Shown here one piece after another: positions 24,674-36,419 of a stretch of 64,000 nt of DNA (within the stretch, counting starts at the first letter, position 1; each line of letters starts with the position of its first letter). Source of the DNA: Crotalaria pallida (Eukaryota; Streptophyta; Magnoliopsida; Fabales; Fabaceae). The stretch lies in contig CM075654.1 in the NCBI GenBank assembly GCA_037953625.1, positions 51,343,001-51,407,000 on the forward strand, in the 5' to 3' direction. Made by a program: the position numbers and the translations under genes. The notes under the pieces were generated by a model. That model made no database searches, was not told the origin of the DNA, and was given only the letters and a program-made list of their open reading frames with translations.

Positions 24674-25186
24674 AGGCTTCTTTAATCCCTGAAACTTAAG
24701 GTGTTTTGATTTTCCTCTTTAGAAGTTTTTTACCTTAAATTATCCTTAATTGTTTTAAAAATTTGGTTTTAGTCCATGTCATTAGGAAAAATCCGTTATT
24801 TGCGAATGTGGCTAACGAAACTCCACGTCAAGCATACACGTGTGCAAGTGTTGTGTGTCACCGATAGGATGACGTGGATTATCCGGATCAGCAGGAGCAA
24901 AAGGGCCAAAGCCGAACCCAATTGTATTTGTGGATTGGGCTTTGGCCCTTTTGCTTATATATATCCGGATCATCCACGTCATCATACCGGTGACACACAA
25001 TACTTGCACACATGTATGTTGATGTGGAGTTTCTTTAGCCACATTCGCAAATAATGGATTTTTCATAACGGCATGGACTAAAACCAAAATTTTAAAACAA
25101 TTAAGGATGAGTCAAGGTCAAAAAAACTTTTAGAGACCAAAATCAAAACATCTCAACTTTCAAGGACTAAAATCATAAATAAGCCT
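24674..25186. mobile_element. Long-TIR foldback MITE
   Basis: The element is almost one palindrome: arms of about 240 bp meet near 24935. Outer ends are AGGCTT and AAGCCT. Inner landmarks such as GTGACACACAA, GGATGACGTGGAT and GCAAAAGGGCCAAAG appear on both sides in opposite orientation. Direct repeats AAATTCA flank it (24667-24673 and 25187-25193). The 91-92-codon open frames on the two strands are mirror readings of the arms and are not genes. The superfamily is uncertain, possibly Mutator-like from the long TIRs. Confidence 0.8.
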
Positions 25187-25217
25187 AAATTCAAATTTCA
25201 TAAAAAATTTATATAAA

Positions 25218-25245
25218 CTAGTTATAGACCCGTGTGATGCACGGG
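25218..25245 (-). mobile_element. Helitron 3' terminus, minus orientation
   Basis: Reverse-complement reading gives hairpin CCCGTG-CATCA-CACGGG (25229-25245), then a 7-nt spacer and CTAG (25218-25221) followed by T. This is a Helitron end whose body would extend to the right from 25246. No Helitron protein or 5' end is found. From 25246 to about 25815 only AT-rich DNA is visible. A similar decayed hairpin lies at 36114-36128. Confidence 0.55.
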
Positions 25246-25815
25246 ACGAATCGCACGGATAAAATTGTTTTTTTACTAAATTACAAATAATATCAATTTT
25301 AAATTATTCTTAAATGATGTTGACGATTGTTATTATGAATATTGTTTACATATACTTTATTTTCAAATTATAGAAAAGATTAATTTAATAAACTTTTAAA
25401 AGTGGAGTTTTGAAATTAAACAGGATTGTTGTAACAATTAAATTATTAGACAGAGCTGAAAGATTTTAACATCATTGTTCTAACAAACTAAATGAAACTT
25501 ACAAAACCGTCCAATGCACAAATAATATAATCAGTAAGATTCTTACCATGTAAAATAATTTTTCAGATCTCCTGTGATTTTCATATCTAACATTTATTCA
25601 CCATTAAAGAAACAAAGAAATAAATTGCACTCCATGTAAAATAATTGTTCTAACAAGTAAATGAAACTTCATGTTATGCTAAACAAATCGATGGTAAGCA
25701 AAAAGTTGCAATCCAAACAATCTAAAAAGACCAAGACAAATTGAAAAAGTCTCTTTATATAACAGAAAGGAAGAAATAAACGAACCACCTATATATTATT
25801 TCATCAGATTTTAAA

Positions 25816-25820
<5 letters not shown>

Positions 25821-25861
<41 letters not shown>
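25821..25861. repeat. (TAA)n microsatellite
   Basis: About 14 trinucleotide units. The inverse motif (ATT)n sits near the 3' end of the LTR at 55401-58880, a comparable distance (about 600-665 bp) from the LTR ORF. This tract may therefore mark the 3' region of the minus-strand LTR described next. Confidence 0.85.
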
Positions 25862-26526
25862 GTAATGTAAGGTTTGATTATCCCCAACATCCGAAGAATA
25901 TACAAAATATTCAACTTTCACATGTAAACCTTGAAATTATGTGAGGTTAGATACCATCTTTTTAACGCTCACATATTTATTACTAAGATTATATTGTTTT
26001 ATTGGACTTGTAAGAAGTTTGAAAATAGGGGGTAGAAAATTTTTCTTTGATTTTTTTTTTTAAAAAACTCTTTTCGTATCGTGATTCTCGAAAACCTTGC
26101 TTGGAATTCGGATGGGATTATTTACCATTTATTAATAAGTATTTCCAAAAATACATTTCTAAGTTATAAAAATAGTCTTTATGTAAGTACTTTAGAAACC
26201 AGACATTTCCGTTGTAAATTTACTCGTTACCAAATTCCAATTGCGTTAATGGAAAACATAGTAATGATAGAGTAAGCATTCTGAGAAAGGGTAATTGGAG
26301 ATACTGTAACAGTTCAGATACATAGTATTATATTACAAGTCCAGTTGTTTGCAAAGCACTCTCATAATACCTCTAAAAAATATATACATATATACAGTGA
26401 ACAAAATAGGTATCATTAGAGCTTGTCGTCGATCCACTGCCACTGCTCCAAGACCACACCACCAGGCTCCGCCCCTCCAAAAGTTGTACAAGGTTTCTAA
26501 TTCCTACTATTTATACTAAGCATGTC

Positions 26527-27000
26527 CTAGGAGTCACCCGTCCTCCGCTGACTGCCAGGGGAGTGCTCCACTAACTCGTCCTCTCTCCTGGGCTCAGATG
26601 GATCCTCCTCAATCCCATCGGGTTGGGTCAGTGCCCTACCATTTAGTTCATGGGTAAGGGAAGACGCTGTGCGTGTCGGCACAGTCCGATCGGAGTGAGA
26701 GGTCACTCGAGGGAAACCTCGAGTTGCATAAGGATAGGAGCGAGTAACTGTACGAAATCGCCGCCCATGAAAACGACGAGTTGGTGGAGATGAGGGAGGT
26801 CCATGATAAGTGAAAAAGGGAGGTACATGCATAATATAAACTAGCGGAATACGAAAACGTCGGGGACGGAATCGTGCTAGAGGGTTAGAGTGGTAGATAG
26901 TAATCTCTACCTCACCCTCAAACGTAGCTCGGTGGTCCTGGTACTCCCAATCACCACTAGGTAGCGGGCGCATCTCGATGCAAACCAGAACCCTGTCCAT
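26527..27000 (-). CDS. LTR-embedded ORF, conserved basic/acidic protein
   Basis: The ORF opens at ATG 27000, with a GTG codon just before it, and runs 157 codons. I know no named domain for it. It is clearly related to the ORF at 57731-58216 in a different LTR: about two thirds of the first 70 residues are identical, including HRATFEGEVE, RPRRFRIP and a Pro-rich GPP stretch. The C-terminal third is diverged but stays charged (IEEDP). Around 23 shared residues use different codons in the two copies, which suggests past selection on protein. TAG/GTGATG at the start in both copies resembles a splice acceptor, so the ORF may be a terminal exon. Whether it is expressed is unknown. Confidence 0.5.
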   Translation of the reverse strand: MDRVLVCIEMRPLPSGDWEYQDHRATFEGEVEITIYHSNPLARFRPRRFRIPLVYIMHVPPFFTYHGPPSSPPTRRFHGRRFRTVTRSYPYATRGFPRVTSHSDRTVPTRTASSLTHELNGRALTQPDGIEEDPSEPRREDELVEHSPGSQRRTGDS

Positions 27001-27235
27001 CACCTATAAGGGCAGGAGAGTAAGCTAAACGCCTTCGCATCATAGAATAAGACTAAGTACTAACAAGCACAAACCAGCACAGCACAGATAATAATGCAAG
27101 TACATATGAGCACACCAATTTAATTAATCTTTATTCTTAATGCAGGTGGCATGATGCATGCTCATACAATTCTAATGCTGAGGCCTCATTCCTGACCGGG
27201 TCCAGATCTAGAGGAACAGTCAATCCACCATGGAA

Positions 27236-27470
27236 CATATCCACATTCGGGCGCTTTTCCTCTATGGTCCTCACCATAGGTCAACGATATCCACGTTCCG
27301 AATGCTTTACCTCTATGGTCTCCCTACCATAGGTTTATTCCAGTACCCCCTCGAAAGTATCCACATCCGCGAACGCTTTTCCTCTATGGTCGTCACCATA
27401 GGTCAACCATATCCACGTTCTGATGAATGCTTTACCTCCACGGTCTCCCTACCGTAGGTGTATTCGAGGT
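27236..27470 (-). repeat. Tandem repeat in LTR E, about 122-bp dimeric unit
   Basis: There are two large units (starting 27236 and 27358). Each is made of two related subunits of about 60 bp: ATCCACRTTC, then CTTTACCTCTATGGTC and CACCATAGG. CTATGGT and ACCATAG form a dyad in each subunit. The array lies just upstream of the LTR ORF in minus-strand sense, as do arrays in the other two Tekay-like LTRs. Confidence 0.75.
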
Positions 27471-27959
27471 CATGAAGCATCCCTATGCTTCGGACATGCC
27501 CACGGCCCAGCCGCGTACATCGCAGTGCAGGCTGTCCGGACAACCTACCCACGAAAAAACATGTCTACCAAAGGTACTATCTCGTTCCTTAGATTGAGAC
27601 TGGTCTATCGCATTACATTCTCATTCTTTATACATGTACAAGTATCGTCATTCATAAATTCAGCATGGATACATTATCTTCTTAGCATAAGTCAAGGACA
27701 TAACATTATGTATCCATGTATTTATTTCCTGTCTTAGTTACCACTGCTTACTATCTAAATCATATCTGAGTGTCCTTTTCTATTCTCAACCATACATCTT
27801 CATCTGACTATCACTGACATCCTACCGATGTCCAAGTCCTTATCCCACTCATGGGTCTCAATCTCTTTGTTGACACTCACTTGTCAACCACACAAGTCAG
27901 ATGTTAACTCATACACTTCAGATAAGATTTAGATAGAAGTTATGTCATTTGACTGGGGT

Positions 27960-28425
27960 CCAATACTCATTTAGTTTCCTTTAGTTAAGGCCTAGTTGAG
28001 ACTTCAGTTTCCACTTTAGTTAAGACTTAGTTAACTGAGACTCTGGCTTTCCTTTCAGTTAGGACTTAGTTAACTAAGGCTCTCTTAGTTCTCACTTAAG
28101 TTAAGACTTAGTTAACTAAGACCCTATTAATTTCCACTTTAGCTAAGGCTCAGTTGACTAAGGCTCCATTAATTTCCACTTTAGTTGAGACTTAGTTAAC
28201 TAAGGCTCCATTAGTTTTCACTTTAGTTGAGACTTAGTTAACTAAGGCTCTTTTAAGTCTTAAGTTCTCAACTAGTCCAAAACTTCACTAGGACCCATTT
28301 GTTAACTATTTTTGGGGTTTAATTCATTAATCATCATCTAGTCTTCGTTCAGCTAAGACTTAGTCAACTAATTGTCCCTTGGTCTCATTTAGTTTCCATT
28401 TAGTTACCACTTAGTTGACTAACAT
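27960..28425. repeat. Array of TTAGTTAACTAA palindromes
   Basis: CTTAGTTAACTAAGG and close variants recur at roughly 55-bp intervals, each with CCACTTTAGTT nearby, giving about eight units. The same word recurs at 29225-29404 and 35599-35740. 28440-29220 is non-coding LTR sequence with a (GT)n run at 28988-29006. Confidence 0.75.
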
Positions 28426-29404
28426 TCAACAACATATCCAAGCACAACATGCATCCGAATAAAACCAACTCCAAGACAAGTAATCCAAACCATCAACCAA
28501 GTAATAAAAATGGCCTCCAAGCCAAAAACAAGAACTGCCTAGTGCTCTTGAGCCTCGTGGTGGCTTGAACCTAAAATTTCTAAACTTAAATCTTATTCTA
28601 GCAAAGGAGTAGCTTCTCTCACATACCTTTCAAGAACACATGAAATCTTTGAGCTCAAAACTTCGATTCCTCTCCTAAACTCCAAACCGTGAACTCACAC
28701 CTTTGATACTTGAAACTTGAGCTTGATTCTCCTAGACTCCAAGAGTTCCACGTGATACTCCAAGATAAGGAACTCAAGGTTTTGTTTATGGTTTAGCCGT
28801 GGGTTTTCTTTGAGGATAAAGGTTAGATGTTGGATTTTCTTCAACACAAGAGCTCATGCATGTGACATATTCATGATCTAGGGTTAGAATATGTTAGGGT
28901 TTCTTAAGTTTGATGAGAGTTTAAGCTTGAGTAAGGGTGATGGTGGTTGTGGCCGTGGAGAAGAATAAGCAAGAAGATGATGATGGTAGTGTGTGTGTGT
29001 GTGTGTGAAGAAGGACTAAAGAAATAAGAGTTCTCTCAACATATAGCCTTATATAGAAGTTGGTAATGGATGATTAGGTGGCATGGTGGGCTAAGTGGTG
29101 GTCCTTGGTGCCGCCACCTCTTAATCTCATGCAAAAGGGTGGTGTGTGGTGGTGACACCTCATCTTGGCCCTTCATTCACCCAACAAGATCACGCCACCT
29201 CACCTATGCCATGCACACACACATCACTCATTTAGTTGACTAAGCCTAAACTAATTTCCTCATGGCCTAAGTTTAGTTAACTAACCCTTAACAAAAATAT
29301 TCAAGGCTAACGTTTAGTTAACTAAAGCTAAGCTATTCACTCATCACTAAAACCATTAGTTGACTAATCAACTCACAACTACCCAAGTCTAACTTAGTTA
29401 ACTA

Positions 29405-31727
29405 TGTAACACCCAGCTTTTATTTAAAAATATTATTCAAAAGGTTTAAAGATTAAAATGGGAAACTCAAAATTTCTTTTCATAAATCGAGTTTACACAG
29501 GAAATTTGGTATTTCAATTACAATAAGAGTAGAGCAACATAAAATTTTCCTTCTTTCCCTAACTTCTGCTGCTACACTCTCTGATCCTCAAGCTCCTCTT
29601 CATTCACCTAAAATGTTAACCACATAAGGGTGAGACCTTTTCACAACACAGTGAATTAGAAGATAATAAAGAGCACATAATAGCAACTTAAGCATCATAA
29701 TCAAATCAAGCTATGACTAACAAAATGCTTCACTTTCATTTTTCCAAAATCATTTTCCTTTCCCATTATTTTATCTTGGTCTCACATTGCCGTAGCTTAA
29801 GTGAGCACCAAGCTGCAACCTTATACTTTGCCCGAGATCTCACATTGCCGTAGCTTAAGTGAGCACCAGGACGCGTACTTATATTTAGTCCTTAACTTTA
29901 CAATTTACTTAAATCATCATTGATCTTTATTCTTTTAGTTTGTACCACTAGGAATTTGGTTGCTCCTGCTAGGGCGTTTGTACACCCATTAGGGACTTTA
30001 GTCACCCATCAGGACTATCACCCACTAGGCCTCACCCGTTAGGACTAATACATATAATTTTATACTCATACTTATCTCTTTCATTAAAACATTCCCTTTA
30101 CAAACTTTAGTATTTTACACATTTTTCATTCTTTTAGTTTTCGTTGAATTGATCATTTGGGACATTGACTCCTAACGGGGCATTTATACCTAGTGGGGCG
30201 TTTTAGCCTGATGGGGCGTTTGGCCCTAATGGGGAGTTTGTACACCTAGCAGGAACACCTAGTGTCCCAATGTCCCAATGATCAATTCAACCGTCCTTAT
30301 CAATCCACACACATTCACCACAATGCACACATTTCAAATCGCCATTTATGACAGTTAACAATCATTCACATTCAAGCATTCACGTCATTCCAAATTTTCA
30401 CCTCACATAGCAACAAATAATTCAACATCATTCATTGAGTCTATTACATCAATTAGCAAACATCCACAGTCAAGTACTTATATCCTTCAAATTTACAAAC
30501 ATCACATCTATTCATCATCATTTTACAATATTCTCCAATTCAATACAAGAACTCATTCCCTTCCCAACTAATATTCATACTATTAATTAACACTAAAGAA
30601 ATCAATCCCCTGCATTCCCAATAATCATTAACAACCTAGATAAACGATTATACTACACTCCTTATTTAAGCCTTCACGTATTATCCCTATGTCCATTAAT
30701 TATTACTCCACCACTTAGCCCACGTTATTAATTTATCACCTTAGTTAACTCTTAGCCATGGATGGATTCATTTTACACACATTGCAAACATAACAACGAT
30801 CAACAAACAACATATATTCACAGAGTCAATCGACATACTCAGGTATGTCTCAGCATGCTTAAATATAAGTCAACTCCCTAGGGTTCCTCACTTCCTACAT
30901 TTACAACATACATAAAGGGATTTTTAGCAATTTTATGACAATTAAATTAAATTATTAAATTAATTCAAATTACTTTCATTCTTCTTAAACCAACTTATAA
31001 CTGGTGCTATTTTGCTACCCACAACCCAATTCAACTACTTAGCCCAAATCCTATTATATACCCCAACTATCCCTAACTCAAAGTGTGGAAAAGAGACTCC
31101 CCTTACCTTAGAGAAGGAGAGAGCCCACACAAAGCTCCAGGGACTCCAAATCTACTCCGGATCTACTTTGATTCCTATCCTCTCGACCGATCTCCACTCC
31201 TTTCTTCAAGATTGGAGGAGAGAGAAAGCAAACCCTTGGAGAGAGAGAGAGCCACGAATTGAGGAAGGGCCACCAAGGGAGGAGATGAAGGCAAAGTCAT
31301 GAGGAAGGAGATGGGTCTCATGGGTGAAGGTTTGAGAAGAAGGATTTTGGGTGGTTTGTGGTAGTTTTGTGGGTGTGTGTTGATTGTTGATGGAGATGGG
31401 AGTGAAAGAGAGAGAAAGAGCCATGGAGGAAGGATCTAAGCTTGATGATGGAGGAACCAATGGAGATGATGGGGGTTGATGATTCGAAGCTCCAAGCCTC
31501 CATGGAAGCTTCAAATCGCAAGAAGAAGGGAGAAAGAAGGAGAGAAGAGCGTGAAGCATGAGAGAGAGAGGGGGGAGTCGAATGGGATAAGGGGAAGGGG
31601 AATGAGTGGTTGAAATAAGGGATAAGGGGGTGGAAATTACGTTTCTGCCCCCAGACTTTATTTTTATTTTCTGCATCAGACTTGAAATAATCGATTACTT
31701 GACCCCAAGTAATCGATTACCCTTCAA
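29405..31727 (-). repeat. 3' LTR of the non-autonomous element, truncated
   Basis: It is nearly identical to the 5' LTR over long stretches. It retains the about 600-bp segment (29697-30300) missing from the other copy and lacks the first about 315 bp. The extra segment holds two copies of CTCACATTGCCGTAGCTTAA (29781 and 29839) and several TAGTGGGGCGTTT-like words. Confidence 0.85.
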
Positions 31728-33536
31728 AAGTTGAGACAATTATATTCCCTTTTTACTTCAAGTTTAAAATTTGAGTTTTCATTCCGAATTGATTTGAGTC
31801 GCATAACAAGGGTTCCTATTTGATCGTTGTGTGACTTGGTTACAAATAGTTAAGTTAATTCACTACTCGATCACTTAGAAATCCTTGTTTTTCTTACTAG
31901 TATCTTAAAAATTTGTTGTGCGACCTCACGATCCATTTAGAATGATTGTGGTTCGGTGAAAACCTTTGAAATTCATTTTAAACACTCACAAGCATCAAAT
32001 ATAAATTTCACTTTGCACAAAGACATATCAAGCACACATATCAATCGAGCATACACAAACAAAATTCAATTTCATCAAAAACACAATTTCCAAAAACAAC
32101 ACTTTTAGTCAATGCTTAGTGGAAAGTAATTTGGGATTTCAATCATAAAGAGGGCAATTGAAAAGTTATTAATCCCAAATCATTTTGAAAACATTTTTGA
32201 AAGTTTAGGTTCATTTCCACATAAACATAGACTTTTTCCTATATACCAAATGCACTACCAATGATGTAATCAAAAGTGAGGTAAGAACTTCTATGTCGAA
32301 TTTTAACCCCATCCTCGATTAAATAAATCTCTTTTCGTTACAAAGTTTTATTATAATAGCTCGGGGTTCAAGTTCAATCATTAGAAGCTTCAACTTGACT
32401 TTCGATTAATATTAAAGTCACCGGAAATCAAATTAGTGGTGGAATCAACCACAAGTTCAATAAAGATGTTTTTTGTTGTTTTTATGAATTCTAATCTAAC
32501 CGGTGCATCCATGTCACTCGAATAGATTAGAATCGAGGTAGTGAATCATTTTGATTCTCATGATTCCACTTCTAATTTTGTCCACTTACTTTAACACTAC
32601 ACCATTCCACATATAAGCATATTTCAAGAACCTTTTGATTGAACTCCAACCACTTCTTAATTTGGGCAAAAGTTTGTTTTTATTGGTAACTCAAATTAAT
32701 ATGATCTAGTGGTTCAAATCCAATTGGTTAGTTCTCGATGCCTATTTTCTTTTGATGCCTCGATCACTTGAATCAAGTTTAGTTACAGAACCGCTCATTA
32801 ATTTAGCATAAACCTTATTTTTCGTTCTCTTGAATACTAATCGAATCAGCATGACCTTAATCACTTGGTTGGATTAGTATTCGAGATCCATAATTTATTT
32901 GTTTCATGCGGTTCCATTTTTAATCATGGTTCAATTACTTTGACATCAAATTACTCAACAAACAAACATTAAGATCACACACAAAGCACTTAGCAAAACA
33001 AACATACATAAAAGAATCAACACATAATTTTTATACATAGGGAATCAAATACTAATTCACGATGATGCACAAACTTCTAGATTTCGACGACGTCACCTCC
33101 CGACAAATGCAACATCCATCGGATTGGCCAGTTCCGACACTTCATTCCATCAGTGGTAATAGCCCTCGCTATCCAGCTTAAGTTTATGCACTCCGTTATT
33201 AATTAGTAAGATTTCCTTTGTAAGAAACTTTAACCTTTAATTAACTTAAGACTTGGAATTTGCATCCCTTAAACAAGAATCAATTTTCACCTTTGAAGTT
33301 TTCCGCTTACAAACATGCCACACTTATAGGATGTAATTCTTTGAATCCCTAAGGGATCCGGCTTAGATTCCCAAAGAATCACATTCTATTCTCCTTTACT
33401 ATCAAACATTTGCACAAATCACCAAACATTAAAACTTTCACTTAAAAAGGGTCTCACCTCTGGAGAAGAAGCTTGAGATGAGAGTGTTCGCAGCGAGATC
33501 GGGACCACTTTCCCTCAGGTCGGAAAGGAAGGAACT

Positions 33537-33548
33537 GCTCTGATACCA
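33537..33548 (-). other. Primer-binding site (initiator tRNA-Met)
   Basis: The minus-strand reading is TGGTATCAGAGC, 4 nt inside the end of the 5' LTR. This is the usual plant gypsy priming site. Confidence 0.85.
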
Positions 33549-33552
33549 TAAA

Positions 33553-35595
33553 TGTAACACCCAGCTTTTATTTAAAAATATTATTCAAAAGGTTTAAAGA
33601 TTAAAATGGGAAACTCAAAATTTCTTTTCATAAATCGAGTTTACACAGGAAATTGGGTATTTCAATTACAATAAGAGTAGCGCAACATAAAATTTTCCTT
33701 CTTTCCCTAACTTCTGCTGCGACACTCTCTGATCCTCAAGCTCCTCTTCATTCACCTAAAATGTTAACCACATAAGGGTGAGACCTTTTCACAACACAGT
33801 GAATTAGGAGATAATAAAGAGCACATAATAGCAACTTAAGCATCTTTTCCACACACATTCACCACAATGCACACATTTCAAATCGCCATTTATGACAGTT
33901 AACCATCATTCACATTCAAGCATTCACGTCATTCCAAATTTTCACCTCACATAGCAACAAATAATTCAACATCATTCATTGAGTCTATTACATCAATTAG
34001 CAAACATCCACAGTCAAGTACTTATATCCTTCAAATTTACAAACATCACATCTATTCATCATCATTTTACAATATTCTCCAATTCAATACAAGAACTCAT
34101 TCCCTTCCCAACTAATATTCATACTATTAATTAACACTAAAGAAATCAATCCCCTGCATTCCCAATAGTCATTAACAACCTAGATAAACGATTATACTAC
34201 ACTCCTTATTTAAGCCTTCACGTATTATCCCTATGTCCATTAATTATTACTCCACCACTTAGCCCACGTTATTAATTTATCACCTTAGTTAACTCTTAGC
34301 CATGGATGGATTCATTTTACACACATTGCAAACATAACAACGATCAACAAACAACATATATTCACAGAGTCAATCGACATACTCAGGTATGTCTCAGCAT
34401 GCTTAAATATAAGTCAACTCCCTAGGGTTCCTCACTTCCTACATTTACAACATACATAAAGGGATTTTTAGCAATTTTATGACAATTAAATTAAATTATT
34501 AAATTAATTCAAATTACTTTCATTCTTCTTAAACCAACTTATAACTGGTGCTATTTTGCTACCCACAACCCAATTCAACTACTTAGCCCAAATCTTATTA
34601 TATACCCCAACTATCCCTAACTCAAAGTGTGGAAAAGAGACTCCCCTTACCTTAGAGAGGGAGAGAGCCCACACAAAGCTCCAGGGACTCCAAATCTACT
34701 CCGGATCTACTTTGATTCCTATCCTCTCGACCGATCTCCACTCCTTTCTTCAAGATTGGAGGAGAGAGAAAGCAAACCCTTGGAGTTAGAGAGAGCCACG
34801 AATTCAGGAAGGGCCACCAAGGGAGGAGATGAAGGCAAAGTCATGAGGAAGGAGATGGGTCTCATGGGTGAAGGTTTGAGAAGAAGGATTTTGGGTGGTT
34901 TGTGGTAGTTTTGTGGGTGTGTGTTGATTGTTGATGGAGATGGGAGTGAAAAAGAGAGAAAGAGCCATGGAGGAAGGATCTAAGCTTGATGATGGAGGAA
35001 CCAATGGAGATGATGGGGGTTGATGATTTGAAGCTCCAAGCCTCCATGGAAGCTTCAAATCGCAAGAAGAAGGGAGAAAGAAGGAGAGAAGAGCGTGAAG
35101 CATGAGAGAGAGAGGGGGGAGTCGAATGGGATAAGGGGAAGGGGAATGGGTGGTTGAAATAAGGGATAAGGGGGTGGAAATTACGTTTCTGCCCCCAGAC
35201 TTTATTTTTATTTTCTGCATCAGACTTGAAATAATCGATTACTTGACCCCAAATAATCGATTACCCTTCAATGCAACATTTCTTAGTGTTTCTGACAGAG
35301 GGCAAGTAATCGATTAAGTCACCTGAAGTAATCGATTACTTCACCAAAATAATCGATTAATTCTATGAGTTAATCGATTATCAATGCTGCAACATTTAAG
35401 TGTTTTCACCAGAGGGATAGTAATCGATTAACCCCTACAGAGTAATCGATTACTCTAGTGAAAACTCCTATTTGGCCAATTCTAACTCTAAAACACAACA
35501 CTTAACTCCTACCCATGATTTTCCTATGGTTCTTATCATAAATTCTAGCTTAGTTTTTCCTAATTAATCCTGGAATTTAATTTTGGGATGTTACA
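33553..35595 (-). repeat. 5' LTR of the non-autonomous element
   Basis: It is 2043 bp; in sense orientation it starts TGTAACATCCC and ends GGGTGTTACA. It contains TAATCGATTA palindromes at 35230-35455 and a GA-rich stretch. Compared with the other LTR it lacks about 600 bp (joined near 33846). Confidence 0.85.
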
Positions 35596-36113
35596 AACTA
35601 GGTCTTAGCTAATCCCCATAATTAAGGCCATTAGTTAACTAAGCGGAAACTAGACTCCAAACTAAAGCTTTTTAGTTAACTAATCCTTAACTAACGCCTT
35701 GACTAAACTCTTAACTAAACCAAACCTTAGCATGTAAAGCACATCCGGCAAGGCAAAACATTCATCTATTAAAACATGAGTCATTCATTACATTATTCGG
35801 GAATCGAAATTCTGGGATGTTACAACCTTTATTCCTAAAATGAGAGAGAGATAGAGTATAACTTATTTTAAATGAGTCACATACATCCAAGCATGAGTAG
35901 AAGGGAGTGATGAAAATAATGCTCCATTGCAGGATTTGAACCTGTTTGAGACCAATAATTGTGCATAATGAACATATATAATAATTCAAATGTGATAGAA
36001 GGAATATATTGATAGAAGTGGTTTATTTTTAAGTTAGTGTAATATAAAATTACAAATCATAAATTAAAATAGAGCAAACATAGTTTGGATTTTTTTGAAC
36101 CGGTAATACTTAA

Positions 36114-36128
36114 ACCCGTGCGATGCAC
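36114..36128 (-). other. Relic Helitron hairpin
   Basis: CCCGTGCGATGCAC resembles the Helitron 3' hairpin at 25229, but the CTAG end is lost. The rest of 35830-36420 is AT-rich and without a gene. Confidence 0.35.
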
Positions 36129-36419
36129 AGATTAAGTATCAGTCAATTATGATGATATAGTACAGTTATAAAATAAGATAGTTTTGATTGTGTAATTAGT
36201 CGTAGTGCAAGAGCAATAACGACTTTTCTCTCCTAAATTTCAATAGCATTTAATTACCTTTTTTTCATAAACACCCCTATTAAGTCAACACCATTTTGAG
36301 TTCCAATAATAATTATAGGAGTAGTTTTGAAAAAGTATATCAAATTTTCATATTTCAAATGCCACTAACAATAACGACTTTTCTTGATGGAGTGAAAAAT
36401 ACAAAAAAAAATCTTATAA

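Larger units (their letters stand above)
29405..35595 (-). mobile_element. Non-autonomous LTR retrotransposon (LARD-like)
   Basis: The 5-bp target duplication AACTA flanks the element at 29400-29404 and 35596-35600. Orientation is minus, because a primer-binding site complementary to initiator tRNA-Met (TGGTATCAGAGC) lies at 33537-33548 next to the inner end of the right-hand LTR. The internal region (about 31728-33536, 1.8 kb) has no gag or pol similarity, so movement must have relied on another element's proteins. The left-hand LTR lacks about 315 bp at its inner end, where a polypurine tract would be expected. The element therefore looks non-functional now. Confidence 0.85.
25815..35824 (-). 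repeat. Gypsy-type solo LTR, family E, with ORF, interrupted
   Basis: On the minus strand it begins TGTAACATCCCAG at 35824 and runs leftward. The downstream border is unclear: TGTTACA on the minus strand at 26305 is one candidate, and the region past the microsatellite near 25815 is another. It contains a 158-codon ORF (26527-27000), a tandem repeat (27236-27470) and TTAGTTAACTAA palindromes (27960-28425, 29225-29404, 35599-35740). It is split by the element at 29405-35595; AACTA duplications prove that insertion. Without the insert it is about 3.3-3.8 kb, like the 3.48-kb LTR at 55401. No internal domain was found, so solo status is inferred. Confidence 0.6.

Noticed and set aside
24776..25087. 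Overlapping 91-92-codon frames on both strands with similar proteins
   Set aside because: They are the two arms of a palindromic MITE read in mirror image, not genes.
31206..31676. Minus-strand frames of 138-156 codons in both LTRs of the non-autonomous element (also 34804-35220)
   Set aside because: Composition mirrors a GA-rich tract on the plus strand; the copies are recent duplicates; no independent relative in the window.
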